Assembly: GCA_958450325.1 (NCBI GenBank)
Contig: OY288247.1
Coordinates: 11,894,429-11,958,428, forward strand
Reading direction: 5' to 3'
Length of the DNA: 64,000 nucleotides
From: Agrostemma githago
Taxonomy: Eukaryota; Streptophyta; Magnoliopsida; Caryophyllales; Caryophyllaceae
The notes under the pieces are model-generated. The model saw only the letters and a list, made by a program, of their open reading frames with translations, was not told where the DNA came from and did not search any database. The translations under genes and the position numbers were made by a program. Below are positions 23,130 through 36,500 of the stretch, in pieces (within the stretch, counting starts at the first letter, position 1; each line of letters opens with the position of its first letter).

Positions 23130-23680
23130 CAAATATAATAACACTGCACGAGTTATTATTCATTGCAATAACTTACTTCTATAATGGAATAACTTCGTAA
23201 AATCAGATACCAATATTCTAAAATTGACTATATTTGAGTTTCAACTTAATACAATAACACAAGTTATTCATTACAATAACTGAATTTCTATATTATAATA
23301 ACTACGTAAAATCGAATAATCAAATAACATTATTATAAAATTAATTATATTTGAATTTTATCTCAATACAATAATACAAGTTATTCACTACAATAATTGC
23401 GTTTCCACATTGAAATAGCTACGTAACATCATATAACATTATTTTAAAATTGATTATATTTGAGTTTCATCTCAATACAATATCACACAAGTTATTCAAT
23501 ACAATAACTGAGTTTCTACATTAGAATAACTACGTATTTACATTGGAATGACTATGTATGTATAACCTGATAAAATTATTATTCTCATCAGTAAACAACT
23601 GAGTTTACCATAAAATAACTATTGTTTCTTCATCAAATAATCGTGTTTGTACATTGAAATAACTATGAAAACCTGAGGAA
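23130..23680. repeat. Degenerate tandem repeat of about 115 bp
   Basis: Four to five diverged units built on ACAAGTTATTCAxTACAATAAC, TTAGAATAACTACGTA and TATTTGAGTTTCATCTCAAT. The AATAACTACGTA part resembles the 22-bp minisatellite core. No coding frame. Confidence 0.65.
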
Positions 23681-23798
23681 AAAATTGCTTTGATGATCAA
23701 GTGAGTTTTAATCTCAGCTGTTGATCATGTGAGATCCAATGGTCTTTAAAAGGAGGTAAAATGTACAAAAATTGGTAAATGTACAAGAACCTGCCTAT

Positions 23799-24574
23799 AT
23801 ATATAAAGAGGGGATCAAGGAAGTTAATAACTTCCTAGAAGTCCCTTAGTGTTGATCTTTAATTTAAAACGGGGAGGGGGGCATTTTGGCTGCCAAACAT
23901 TCCCTCACCCAAATCAATCATTACATTACTTCCCTCCTCTACTCTCCCGCCTATTACCCTTCCCAATCTCCTCCTTTCGATTCATTTCTCCAATTCAATT
24001 CATCTCTCTCTAACAAAACTCTATCAAATAAGCTCCATTAATAACTTCGACCATACTTCGTCAACAACTCCGATCATACTCCGTTTTTAACACAACATAC
24101 TCCGTCAGTAACTCCGATCATCATACCAAGTTATGTTTAGGCATAAACTTTGATCATCTTCATCTTCTTCTTTTTAGCTTCTTCTTCATCTTCATCTTCT
24201 TCAAGCTTCTTTTATTTTTCATACCTTTTTTTTGGTATTTATAACATTATTCATCTTCATTATCCACAAAAAAGAACAACTTCATCTTCAAGATGAAGTT
24301 GTAATTTTTTTGTGGGATGAATGAAGCTTGAAGATGGAGATGTTGAAGATGAAGATGAAGATGAACAAGTCATTTAGTGCGTAATGTTCTTGCAGAATTG
24401 CAAGATCACACACTTTCAGTTGTATAGTCACACTCATTATGTTGTAGAATCACGCAGCTGTACACTCATTGTAGTCACATATTTAGTTATATAGTCACAC
24501 TTATTATGTTGTATAGTCACACTCGTTATGTTGTAGAATCACGCAGCTGTATGTAGAATACCTTGAGATTAAAG
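23799..24574. other. Intergenic AT-rich stretch with simple repeats
   Basis: No gene seen. CTTCATCTTCTT tracts lie at 24,145-24,220, and a small palindrome (CAACTTCATCTT / AAGATGAAGTTG) at about 24,277-24,303. A direct repeat of about 45 bp (TTGTATAGTCACACTC...CACGCAGCTGTA) lies at 24,419-24,462 and 24,509-24,553. Confidence 0.55.
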
Positions 24575-24879
24575 TATCATGCATTTAATCATCTTCATCT
24601 TCATGTTTGTTTTATTTTTCATACCTTCTTTTCTTTGGTATTTATAAAATTATTCATCTTCATTATCCAAAAAAAATTGAAGGTTGAATATGGATGAATG
24701 GAGGTTGAATAACTAATAAATGTTTAGATATTTTCGTTTTTTTAAAGTCACAGTCGTCCATTCATCCATATTCAACCTTCATTTTTTGTGGATAATGAAG
24801 ATGAATAATTTTATAAATACAAAAAAAAGGTATGAAAAATAAAACAAGCATGAAGATAAAGATGATTAAACGCATGATA
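24575..24879. repeat. Foldback (inverted repeat) with 125-bp arms
   Basis: Left arm 24575-24702 and right arm 24757-24879 are inverted copies with few mismatches, separated by about 54 bp. Arm landmarks are ATCATGC, TTTTATTTTTCATACC and GGTTGAATATGGATGAATGG. A third, direct copy of part of the arm lies at about 24,149-24,275. The right arm ends 2 bp from the LTR at 24,882. Confidence 0.85.
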
Positions 24880-24881
24880 TC

Positions 24882-27031
24882 TGTGGACATGACATAGGTC
24901 CACCCCGACGCGGCCACGCGCGGGTTTGGGGAGGCGAATGAATCTCATGTGAGATGGATCTCGAGTTGAAATTTAAATCAAAGTAGGAGTCGCCACCGAA
25001 CTTTGTGGGAGTTCGGGCCCGTTCGAACCCACTCTATGTCGTAGTGGGCCGTGCATAAAGTACGGCCCATTCCGATTTCAGAGTTTATTGAGTTCGTCCC
25101 TTAGCATAGCGATACCGATACCGACATTATCGGTAATCGGGTATTACTCTCGTATGCCAATGGATTCGGACATCCGGAAACCATGGTTCTGAGTAAGGGT
25201 TGAGGGTACGTGTTGGGAATTTTACAAAGAACACTCAACCCCGCCCGCACTTAGCGGCCTTTACTAAGATATCGTTCGATTTTGGTGTACGCGCGTTAGT
25301 TCGACGGTTGAATGATATGCAAACAAGGCTTTTTAGACTAAACATGTGAATTATGTTTGTTCTACGTCATTTAATGCATTTAAATTTAACGTCAAAGTTG
25401 TTTTAGCATGCGGGGTTCGTTTTAGTATAATAAAACAAAACAACGAAAATAAGATACAAAGACAAAGAAAAAACGGGTTAGTAACGGTTTGTAAATTGAA
25501 ATAAAGATGTAAATATAATGCAATGCATGATTTTGAAAATATTTGTCGAGACCTGAAATATACCGAAAAGTCCGTTGTTTTATAAAAAAAAGGAAAAGAT
25601 GTTTTTTTAAAAATAAGACGGGATCGCTTTTCGATGTTACGGTTCTCAGGAGACGACGCGACCCGCGTGGGTGAGGCGCGACTCGCGTGGCCATGCGACT
25701 CGCACAGGATTCGTGCGACTCGCATGGCTGCCTGTTCTCGAGACCCTTTTTTCGAAAATCAACAATTCTGTTAAATCGCGTACAAATATAGCATAATTTA
25801 TACTCGACTTAAATTTTCGATATTCGTCATATTCGATATTCGATTATGAAATCGATATCAAATATTCGGATTGATTTTTAGAAAAGATGTTTTGTAAATC
25901 GTTTTGAAAATCGAACTTTAAAAAACAATGTTAGTTCTCTCTGCGTTGAAATCGTCGTATTTGTTTTTAAGACCATATGACGAGTTTTTAGCATCAACGA
26001 GATTGATTTAGTTCCTTTTGATACGTTATTCGTCTATGGAATCAATATCGTATTTTTAAGAACGTTTATTTTATATAGAAAATTATATTGTAGTATCGAT
26101 ATTAGAAAAGAAAAAAACGTGATGAAGAACCATATAAAAAGACAGACGGACGAGAGAAAGAGAAGAAAAGGGAGAAGTCGGGATTTGTAACACCCTCAAC
26201 CTACATGCTTGATTATCTCGAAAATGGACTCGTAGTAGCGGCCTAGGCGCGGGAGCGTTAAGATGTATATAGGTGAGTTATATGGTGTGTATGGTTAGGG
26301 ATTTAGCGATTTTTGCTCTCGGGTTTGTATACGATTTGCCTAAAATTGCCTAGAATTTTGGGTTGTGAATGGTCGGGAATCCTATAGGATTTCTAGAGGA
26401 AAGATTGGAATATAATATGCCTAGTATTGCTGGAATTCCGGGTTGTAATTTGTGTGTCGGGATTGGAATTGTTGTGTTGATGTTGTAATTGATGTCAGGA
26501 ATTGTGTGTATAATGGTGGGGTATTTATAGGATGAAATACCGACTTGGGATAGGAGATTGATATCTTGCAAAGGAAGAAAACAACCGGTTGAGATGAAGT
26601 GGGATTCCGTCTTTGGATAGGAAAAGGTTACTTGCATGGGAAGAAACACCCGATTTAGATGGAGTAGGATTCCTACTTTGTACCTGATATTTGTGTAGTA
26701 TTTGACTTCGATTCAGATTTTTGAAGTGGCGTGACAGATTTTTTTGTCTCGGAAACGTCTTTAACCGGGGTTTGACCCGGTTGCTAAAAGACAGTTTTGC
26801 CCTTGGTGTCGGTTTTGACCCAAATTAGTCTCACTTGACTGGAAACGATCCACTGGGCCTGGATTTGAGGTCTGTTTTGTGAGATTTTTACTCCGCTAAA
26901 AGCTCGTGCCAACTACTATTGATTCCGAGTCCGAAAATCGAGTGTATTAAGTCATGTTTTCGTCCGATCATCACCGGGTGTTTTTTGGAAACTGCTATAG
27001 ACACCTGGTGGTCAAAATGTGGGTGTCTACA
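24882..27031 (-). repeat. 3' LTR of the gag-less element
   Basis: Inverted LTR from TGTGGACATG to GTGTCTACA. The TATA box on - is at 26,522-26,529. GCGACTCGC motifs cluster at 25,655-25,735. The frames of about 100 codons inside it are LTR sequence, not genes. Confidence 0.93.
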
Positions 27032-30000
27032 GAGCCCCCACTCTGACTGAGGTTTGGACAAGGCGAAAGTCAGAGTAGCTACTAGGCTAATCAAAGATTA
27101 AGACCTGGCAGAGTTCGGATCGGGTCGTTTATTGTCCATTAGACTTGCGTAAAGGGGTCGCCAGCCATAAGACAGAAATCATACCTGAGTTGATGCTAAT
27201 AGCTCTGTGGGGACTTGCCTAAGAAGCCTTGGGTGTGCCCGTTTGCAGACACATCCCATCTTGGAGTTGCGCGGAAGCTTGCATAGGATGCTATGAGTGT
27301 GTCCGTTTGCAGACACATCTCGATTCAGAATTACGCGGGAGCTTGCATAGGAAGCTATGGGTGTGTCCGTTCGCAGACACATCCCGATTCTTTAGTAGAA
27401 ATGTTGCTTGGGGATTCTTACGAGGAGACTTCCTTCTCGAGTCTGGATGTACCTGTATGATGCCGACACATAGCAATTCGTATGTAACATGTAGGCGAAA
27501 CACCGACTCGCGCTGGGGAAGTAAAAGCTTGATGTTCCTTTGGGAAGCACAAGCTGGTACCTGAAACATTAGATATATAGGCAGAAATAGCAAATATAGC
27601 GGATAGCAAGATAGCGTACAGGAAATGCATTTAGCATCTATAGACTAACTTGCGCTGGGGAAAATGATTTTTGCTTCATTTTGAAATCGAAGTCTTGAAA
27701 GCAACTCACGTGCTAGGAGATATGTTTTCAAAATCGAAAGAGGTAGAAAAGAATTTTGCAGTTTAAATAGACTGAAATTTGACCTTGTCGAAAAGGATTT
27801 TCTCAAATGGCTAAGTTTTGCAAATTTTAAAATGAGGATTCGAATAGGGAGGCCTAGCGACAGACTCGACTCTGGACGTGATCGGACGAGTTGATAGACA
27901 CGAATGGACTCTCGAGGGGTTGGACCGTGACTCGGTAGGGGGGTGGGCCGCCTACTATGACAAGACTCTTAAGTTTCGCAATTCCGTAGCCTAGGTGAGT
28001 GGCAACACGGTCGAACGTCGAAATGGGATAGATATGCTACACGGGGTTGCAGTAGTCTGTAATGAGACTGTTCTTGTACGACAGAACTTAGTAGTAGACT
28101 TGTGTTCTTTTGGATCTTCTTTGGTTTTGGGGTATATTCCCAAGGTAGGTGCTTATTTGAGTCCCTGACAAATTCTTGTCTTCGACTGAGCCGAGTACTA
28201 GGACACTCTATAGAAAGGAAGATAGTGTTTGAAAGTATTTGGATTATGTGAGTGGATGGAGAACTTCTCCCTAGGAGAAGCCCCCAGGACGACAAAGCTG
28301 GCTGCTGAGAATATGACAGTGTCGTGACCGGAATAATGGTGCTTTTTGAATGTGTGTCAATGTGGGTGGTTGTGCCTCCGTTGAAAGACTGCCTACGTAT
28401 TCACGTGTGGTGAAATCAAACAAAGCCGTAGTTCAGTGTTGAAAGATATATGATGGTGCCTAATTTATTAGGGCTTTGTGTGTAACTATCCATAGCGATG
28501 GTGTAGGCTAGGTGCATTCCCAATGATGTCTTGATCAAAGGGCTGAAGTGGTTAGGATGCTGATCCTGTTACTGTGAGCGTTCTCCGGGGTAGCCCCCGG
28601 AGGTGGTGTGAACTATTTGGGCATGTTCTATGCCGACCACAGGTTGAGTTCCCGTGTTTGGGGTTGGTAACTGGTTTGGATAATTTTGGAAATGTGGTGC
28701 TAGGTTGTAAGTGGCTTTGATGTTTTGATATCTGGAGCTTGATTTTGTGGAGCTAAGGCTTTGAGGGTAAAGGTATTGTAATGTGGTAGGAAAGGGGGAA
28801 GTCAAGTAAAAATCACTCGAACTTCGATCGGGCAGGTTTGATAATGCGGGATTTGATTTTCATGTCTGACCCTAATGGTTAGGGTATCCTATGGAGCTTG
28901 AATCCTCAAAATTCCGGGCTGTCTCTTAGCCTAGGTCTCGAGAAGGTCTTGAGGGTTGTAACGTGGGAAGGCTGAGTGTGGTGTTAGCTGACCAGCTTGA
29001 TTGTCACTCCCCTATTGGATGGTATGGGTTTTGATAATTTTGAATTAACCGTTTCACTTGAGTTGACCGTTAAGTACGGTCATGGGTTTTTGAATATTTT
29101 TTAGTTGGTTGACTTCTTAGCCCCGGTCATGGGATTCTTCATTTGGGTTGACCGTTTAACCTTGGTCATGGATGTCTCTTTTTTTGATGATAGCCTTCTT
29201 TTTTTTGTTTTGGCCTTTTGCTTTTTTTTTCTCTTGGACTTTTGATTTTTTTGCCCATCTTTTTTCTTTGTTCTGTTGGTCAGACTAACACCTATGGTAT
29301 GGATTGGTCAGTCTTATTGGAAGGGTGTTTATTGTGGGAAATGGGCTTGCCTCCCGTCTTGAACCCAAACTAGGAGACTACCTAGATTTGTCATAGGATT
29401 CGATACTGCTCCTGCTAGGGGTAGTTTTGTGGCTTTCTATGTCATACATGGAACAGGTAAAGGAAAACACGGGTCTCGATTTCCTGCAGTCATTACAGAT
29501 GTGCCTATAATAGTCATGTGCGTGTACTCACAGTGTATGATGGTGTTCATCATGTTCTCGGAAACACATAAGGAAAGCATATATGGGAGATTGAAAAGAG
29601 CTGATTTTATTGAATTTTGAAAAGAGGACAGAATGCAAATAATTTTGACTCTGATTTGGAAATGAGGATGTAGGGTATCCTAGACTCGCACTCAAACTTA
29701 GACTCAAATTTAATCCGGACTTACGGACGCTCGGTTGGTTGTTTCTTTTTTGGTAAGGTCTCTGATTGGAGAAAACGACTGGTGCCATGACTCGCCTAAA
29801 CTTGACTTTGCGCAAATGCAAGAGAGGGAGTCAAACTAGACACGGCCCGAGGTGACTGGTCGACAAAAACTCCTGGACCGGGATACTCGAACGTTGACCT
29901 AGACAAGGTAACGACCCTGGCTCGAACTCGACCATGAGATCTGAGCTGCATGCGGGTGACTCCGAAAATGGGGCGACCGTGTTTGACCGCATCGCGTGCT

Positions 30001-31379
30001 CGGACCAACCGTGGCTACCTAAACCTAGGTGACTCGAGTATTCGTAGCGTAGGTATGACTTGAAGAAGGCATCGTAAGGACGCCGGTGCAGGATGGACGT
30101 AAGGTACCCCTTAAGGTGACCGTGGTTGACTGCTCGGGTGGAGGACAGCCCCCGAGTGAGACTAAAGACTCTGGTAAGACTCAGATGGTGTGACATCTAA
30201 TTGACTCGAAAGTGGGATACGTGAGACAACACGTGTAAGACCTGATCCTTAGAGCAACCGTGATTGATCGCTCTGCTGAAGGGTAATCCCCGAGTGGGAC
30301 TAAAGACTTTGTTGAGACTCGAGTGTCGGACGAGTGACCCTTAGATGTAAGGATCACGAACCTTTTGTTATAAGGCTATGCCTTGTAAAAGGTTGACTCG
30401 GAAAAGACACTTAGACGGGTGACTTGTGAAAGGTGGGCCTCCCTTAGAATTCGGCTATGTGGGCCGAGTCTTGTTCGAAGGAAGGTCCATGTGAGATATT
30501 CCCCAGACTTTGGACTCGAATGTGTAAACGGGCCTTCTTTTGTAGGAGTATGTCCTACGTAGGTGGGCCATGCCTTTGTCAAATAAGGCGGACTGGGATA
30601 GGGAGGAAACCCGCGATGTAAGATCGACGGAGTTTCGACGCTAAAGACCTCGATGACTTACGACACGACCCGACACTGCTAAATACGGGAAGTCGTCCTA
30701 AGAAGAGGGAGATTTTGAAATAGATTTTTTTTGAAAGCCCGAAAAAAAATCGGGGGGAAGCCCGACTTTTTCGAAAAAAACGAAAAGGCGAGCCGGGTGA
30801 CAGTTTTAAAAGTTCGAAAATATTTTCGAATTTTGAAATGAGCAGAATACCGGCTAGAAATAGGTTGTTTTTTTTAAAGTAAAATCGTAAATCCTAAATT
30901 CGGTATATGCCCCGGGTTTTGAAGTTGGATATTTTGAAAGGGATGCAATTTTTGAAAATGACGGTTTTTTTATTGAAAAAGAGGTCATGTAAATCAAATA
31001 GCATGTAGTCATGGAAGCAGTATAACGACACCATGTATGCTCTTAAACTAAGTCTCGGTCGGTCTATAAAGGGTCTATACCAGTGTTCATAGCCTATCCG
31101 AGAATCGGGGCGGACTTCCTAAGTCGAGTTGAGCTTAGAACATGCCGTAAAACCAATACGGATCTGCTATGAACACTTTTTGACATATCCAATTTGGACT
31201 ACATCAATGGTATAGTGGAACGTCGGTCACCAGTACCGGCCCGGGAAAATATGGGGTTATGCATGAACCGTAAAACTAAAACGTGTATTGTACTAGTCTA
31301 ACAATTTCTATTCGAGTCTCACCCTGAGGATGCCGATGGTAAGTCACGCATCAGTTAATCCCCAGCGGAGTCGCCAAAT
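27032..31379 (-). other. Interior of the gag-less element, non-coding
   Basis: From left: polypurine tract 27,032-27,048; three copies of a 64-bp repeat at about 27,220-27,395; a part shared with 35,611-37,379 up to about 28,690; T-rich stretches near 29,160-29,280; the relic of the Ser/Glu-coding hexamer tract near 29,640-29,710; the leader from about 29,790; primer site 31,360-31,376. Where gag would be, leader passes straight into 3' sequence. Confidence 0.75.
31360..31376 (-). other. Primer binding site of the gag-less element
   Basis: On - it reads TGGCGACTCCGCTGGGG, a better tRNA-Arg match than the gag-only element's site, three bases inside the LTR. Confidence 0.75.
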
Positions 31380-33533
31380 TGTAGACATGACATAGGTCCA
31401 CCCCGACGCGGCCACGCGCGGGTTTGGGGAGGCGAATGAATCTCATGTGAGATGGATCTCGGATTGAAATTTAAATCGAAGTAGGAGTCGCCACCGAACT
31501 TTGTGAGAGTTCGGGCCCGTTCGAACCCACTCTATGTCGTAGTGGGCCGTGCACAAAGTACGGCTCATTCCGATTTCAGAGTTTATTGGGTTCGTCCCTT
31601 AGCATTGCGATAACGATACCGACATTATCGGTAATCTGTTATTGAATGACTCTCGTATGCCAATGGATTCGGACATCCGGAAACCATGGTTCTGAGTAAG
31701 GGGTGAGGGTACGTGTTGGGAAGTTCACAAAGAACACCCAACCCCAACCGCACTTAGCGGCCTTTACTAAGATCGTTCGATTTTGGTGTACGCACGTTAG
31801 TTCGACGGTTGAATGATATGCAAACAAGGCTTTTTAGACTAAACATGTGAATTATGTTTGTTCTACGTCATTTAATGCATTTAAATTTAACGACAAAGTT
31901 GTTTTAGCATGCGGGGTTCGTTTTAGTATAATAAAAAAACAACGAAAATAAGCTACAAAGACAAAGAACAAACGGGTTAGTAACGGTTTGTAAATTGAAT
32001 AAAAGACGTAAATATAATGCAATGCATGGTTTTGAAAAGATTTGTCGAGACCTGAAATATACCGAAAAGCCCGCTGTTTTATAAAAAAAGGAAAATATGT
32101 TTTTTTTAAAAAATAAGACGGGATCGCTTTTCGGTGTTACGGTTTTCAGGAGACTACGCGACCCGCGCGGGTGAGGCGCGACTCGCGTGGCCATGCGACT
32201 CGCACAGGACTCGTGCGACTCGCATGGCTGCCTGTTCTCGAGACCCTTTTTTCGAAAATCAACAATTCTGTTAAATCACGTACAAATATAGCATAATTTA
32301 TACTCGACTTAAATTTTCGATATTCATTATATTCGATATTCGATTTTGAAATCGATATCAAATATTCGGAATGATTTTTAGAAAAGATGTTTTGTAAATC
32401 GTTTTGAAAATCGAACTTAAAAAAACAATGTTAGTTCTGTCCGCGTTGAAATCGTCGTATTTGTTTTTAAGACCATATGACGATTTTTTAGCATCAACGA
32501 GATTGATTTAGTTCCTTTTGATACGATATTTGACTTTGAAATCAATATCGTATTTTTAAGAACGTTTATTTTATATAGAAAATTATATTGTAGTATCGAT
32601 ATTAGAAAAGAAAAAAACGTGATGAAGACCCATATAAAAAGACAGACGGACGAGAGAAAGAGAAGAAAAGGGAGAAGTCGAGATTTGTAACACCCCCAAC
32701 ATACATGCTTGATTATCTCGAAAACGGACTCGTAGTAGCGGCCTAGGCGCGGGAGCGTTAAGATGTATATAGGTGAGTTATATGGTGTGTATGGTTAGGG
32801 ATTTGGCGAGTTTTGCTCTCGGGTTTGTATACGGTTTGCCTAAAATTGCCTAGAATTTTGGGTTGTGAATGGTCGGGAAACCTATAGGATTTCTAGAGGA
32901 AAGATTGGAATATAATATGCCTAGTATTGCTGGAATTCCGGGTTGTAATTTGTTCGTCGGGATTGGAATTGTTGTGTTGATGTTGTAATTGATGTCAAGA
33001 ATTGTGTGTATAAGGGTGGGGTATTTATAGGATGAAATGCCGACTTGGGATAGGAGATTGATATCTTGCATAGGAAGAAAACAACCGGTTGAGATGAAGT
33101 GGGATTCCGTCCTTGGATAGGAAAAGGTTACTTGCATGGGAAGAAACACCCGATTTAGATGGAGTAGGATTCCTACTTTGTAGCTGATATTTGTGTAGTA
33201 TTTGACTTCGAGTCAGATTTTTGAAGTGGCGTGACAGATTTTTATGTCTCGGAAACGACTTTGACCGGGGTTTGACCCGGTTGCTAAAAGACAGTTTTTC
33301 CCTTGGTGTCGGTTTTGACCCAAATTAGTCTCATTTGACTGGAAACGACCCACTGGGCCTGGATTTGAGGTCTGTTTTGTGAGATTTTTACTCCGCTAAA
33401 AGCTCGTGCCAACTACTATTGATTTCGAGTCCGAAAATCGAGTGTATTAAGTCATGTTTGCGTCCGATCATTATCGGGTGTTTTTTTGGAAACTACTATA
33501 GACACCTGGCGGTCAAAAATGTGGGTGTCTACA
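31380..33533 (-). repeat. 5' LTR of the gag-less element
   Basis: Inverted LTR matching 24882-27031 with scattered substitutions and small indels, clearly older than the pair at 4102/11316. TATA box (-) at 33,022-33,029. Its outer edge abuts another LTR with no unique sequence between. Confidence 0.92.
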
Positions 33534-36500
33534 CTATGTCATAGTGGGCCATGCACAAAGTATGGCTCATTCCGATGTCAGAGTTTATTGGGTTCGTCCC
33601 TTTACATTTGATACCGATACCGACATTATCGGATACCGTGTATTGAATGACTCTCGTGTGCCAATGGATTTGGATATCCGGAAACCATGGTTCTGAGTAA
33701 GGGGTGAGGGTACGTGTTGGGAAGTTCACAAAGAACACCCAACCCCGCCCGCACTTAGCGGCCTTTACTAAGATATCGTTCGATTTTGGTGTACGCGCGT
33801 TAGTTCGACGGTTGAATGATATGCAAACAAGGCTTTTTAGACTAAACATGTGAATTATGTTTGTTCTATGTCATTTAATGCATTTAAATTTAACGTCAAA
33901 GTTGTTTTAGCATGCGGGGTTCGTTTTAGTATAATAAAACGAAACAATGAAAATAAGACACAAAGACAAAGAACAAACGGGTTAATAACGGTTTGTAAAT
34001 TGAATGAAAGATGTAAATATAATGCAATGCATGGTTTTGAAAAGATTTGTCGAGACCTGAAATATACCGAAAAGCCCGCTGTTTTATAAAAAAGAAAAAG
34101 ATGTTTATTTTAAAAAAATAAGACGGGATCGCTTTTCGGTGTTACGGTTTTCAGGAGACTACGCGACCCGTGCGGGTGAGGCGCGACTCGCGTGGCCATG
34201 CGACTCGCACAGGACTCGTGCGACTCGCATGGCTGCCTGTTCTCGAGACCCTTTTTCGAAAATTGATAATTTCGCTAAATCGCGTATAAATATAATATAA
34301 TTTATACTCGACTTATGTTTTCGATATTCGTTATATTTGATCTTCGATTATGAAATCGATATCAAATATTCGAAATGACTTTTTAGAAAAGGAAAAAGAA
34401 AAGGTTTTGTAAACCGTTTTGAAAATCGAATTAAGAAAAATAATGTTAATTTTCTCCGCGTTGAAATCGTCGTATTTTCTTTTAAAGACCATGTGATGAT
34501 TTTTTAGCATCAATGAGATTAATTTAGTTCTTTTAGATACGATAATCGACTAGAGAGTCGATATCGTATTTTAAGAACGTTTGTTTTATATGAAAATAGT
34601 TTGTAGTATCGATATTATAAAAAATAAAAGGTGTGATGATGACGACCCATAAAAAAGACGGACCGATGACGCGAGAGAAAAAAAATGAGAGAAAGGGAGA
34701 GAGAAAGGAGAAGACAGGATTTGTAACACCCTCAACCTACATGCTTGATTATCTCGAAAATGGACTCGTAGTAGCAGCCTAGGCGCGGGAGCGTTAAGAT
34801 GTATATAGGTGAGTTATGGTGTGTATGGTTAGGGATTTGGCGAGTTTTGCTCTCGGGTTTGTATACGGTTTGCCTAAAATTGCCTAGAATTTTGGGTTGT
34901 GAATGGTCGGGAATCCTATAGGATTTCTAGAGAAAGGATTCGAATATAATATGCCTAGTATTGATGGAATTCCGGGTTGTAATTTGTGTGCCGGGATTGG
35001 AATTGTTGTGTTGATGTTGTAATTGATGTCCGGAATTGTGTGTATGATTTGTGTGTATAAGGGTGGTATTTATAGGAGAGGTTTCCGGCTTTGTCTAGGA
35101 AACGAAACCCGGCTTGGATGGGAAGAAACACCCACTTTGGATAGGAAAATGTTGTTTGGAGGGGAAGAAACACCGGTTGGGGTGAAGTAGGATTCCGGTT
35201 TTTGGATGGAAAAAAGGAATCAGGTTTTGGATAGGAAAAGCTTGCTTAATTCTTCTTCATTGCTGATTTTTTGTAGTATTTGACTCCGAATCAAATTCGT
35301 GAAAGCTGTATGACAGATTTTTCCGCCTCGGAAATGTCTTTGACCGGGGTTTGACCCGGTCGCTAAAAGACGGTTTTGCCCCTTGTGCCAGTTTTGACCG
35401 TAATTAGTCTCATTTGACTGGAAATGACCCACTCGGCCTGAATTTTAGTTCAGTTTTGTGAGATTTTTACTCCGCTAAAAGCTCGTGCCCACTATAATTG
35501 ATTCCGAGTCCGAAAATCGAGCGTATTAAGTCATCTTTGCGTCCAATCATCATCGGGTGTTTTTCGGAAGCTGTTATAGACACCTGGCGGTCAAAATGTG
35601 GGTGTCTACAGAGCCCCCACTCTGACTGAGGCTTGGACAAGGTGAAAGTCAGAGTAGCTACTAGGCCAATCGAGGATTAAGACCTGGCAGACTTCCGGTC
35701 GGGTCGTTTATAGTCCATTAGACTTGCGTAAAAGGGCTCGCCAGCCATAAGATAGAAACCATACCTGAGTGGATGCTAACAGCTCCGTGGGGACTTGGTT
35801 CTGAAGTCCTGAGTGTATCTATATGTTGATACACCCCATCTTGGAGCTGCGCGGGAGCTTTGCCTAAGAAGCTCTGGGTGTGTCCGTTTGCAGACACATC
35901 CCATCTCAGAACTATGCGGGAGCTTGCCTAAAAAGCCCTGGGTGTGTCCGTTTGCAGACACATCCCAATCCGAAATTACGCGGGAGCCTGCCTAAAAAGC
36001 CTTGGGTGTGTCCGTTCGCAGACACATCCCGATCCAAAATTACGCTGGAGCCTGCCTAAGAAGCCCTGGGTATGCCCGTTTGCAGACACATCCCAACTCA
36101 GAATTATGCGGGAAATCAGACTTGTTGTATAAGTCCTGGGTGCGCCTATATATGGGCCCATCCCGTGCTATTTCGGGAAAATGCCGCCTTGGGCTTTCCA
36201 CTGAGGAGACATGTGAGTTTCGCAGGCGCTGGGGAATAAAAAACATGATGTTCCTTTGGGAAGCCAAGCTGGTACCTGAAATGTTAGATATACAGGCAGA
36301 AATAGCAAAAATAGCAAATAGCAAGGCAACATACAGGAAATGCAGTTAGCATCTATAGACTGACTTGCGCTGGGGAAAAATGATTTTTGCTTAGTTTTTT
36401 TTGAAATCGAAGTCCTGAAAGCAACTCACGTGCTAGGAGATAGGTTTTCAAATTGGAAAGGGGTAGGAAAGAAATTTTCAGTTTAAATAGACTGAAATTT

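Larger units (their letters stand above)
20206..23798. mobile_element. Non-autonomous AT-rich element with imperfect inverted ends
   Basis: The left end (GTAGGATCATTTACCCACCC, then TTTTTGTACAATCTACCT and CAACCATTAGATCT) pairs with the inverted right end (AGGTTCTTGTACATTTACC, TTTTTGTACATTTTACCT, GACCATTGGATCT) over about 65 bp. TA repeats lie on both outer sides. There is no coding frame. The inside is AT-rich, with TGTATTTTGTA low-complexity sequence at 20,500-20,930, and holds a second nested element. MULE-like or similar non-autonomous DNA element; no clean target duplication found. Confidence 0.5.
24882..33533 (-). mobile_element. Gag-less Ty3/gypsy derivative (LARD-like), minus strand
   Basis: 8,652 bp with LTRs of 2,150 and 2,154 bp and a 4,348-bp interior with no open frame of family character. 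The primer site at 31,360-31,376 and polypurine tract at 27,032-27,048 are those of the autonomous family. The interior aligns with the leader and 3' part of the gag-only element but skips gag. Flanks do not match (ATATC left, CTATG right), so no target duplication survives. It must depend on another element for all proteins. Confidence 0.85.

Noticed and set aside
24882..27031. Solo LTR
   Set aside because: It continues directly into a polypurine tract and an interior with a matching second LTR, so it belongs to a complete element.
35776..36349. Several overlapping frames of 60-115 codons on both strands
   Set aside because: They arise from the 64-bp tandem repeat, which is open in more than one frame by composition.
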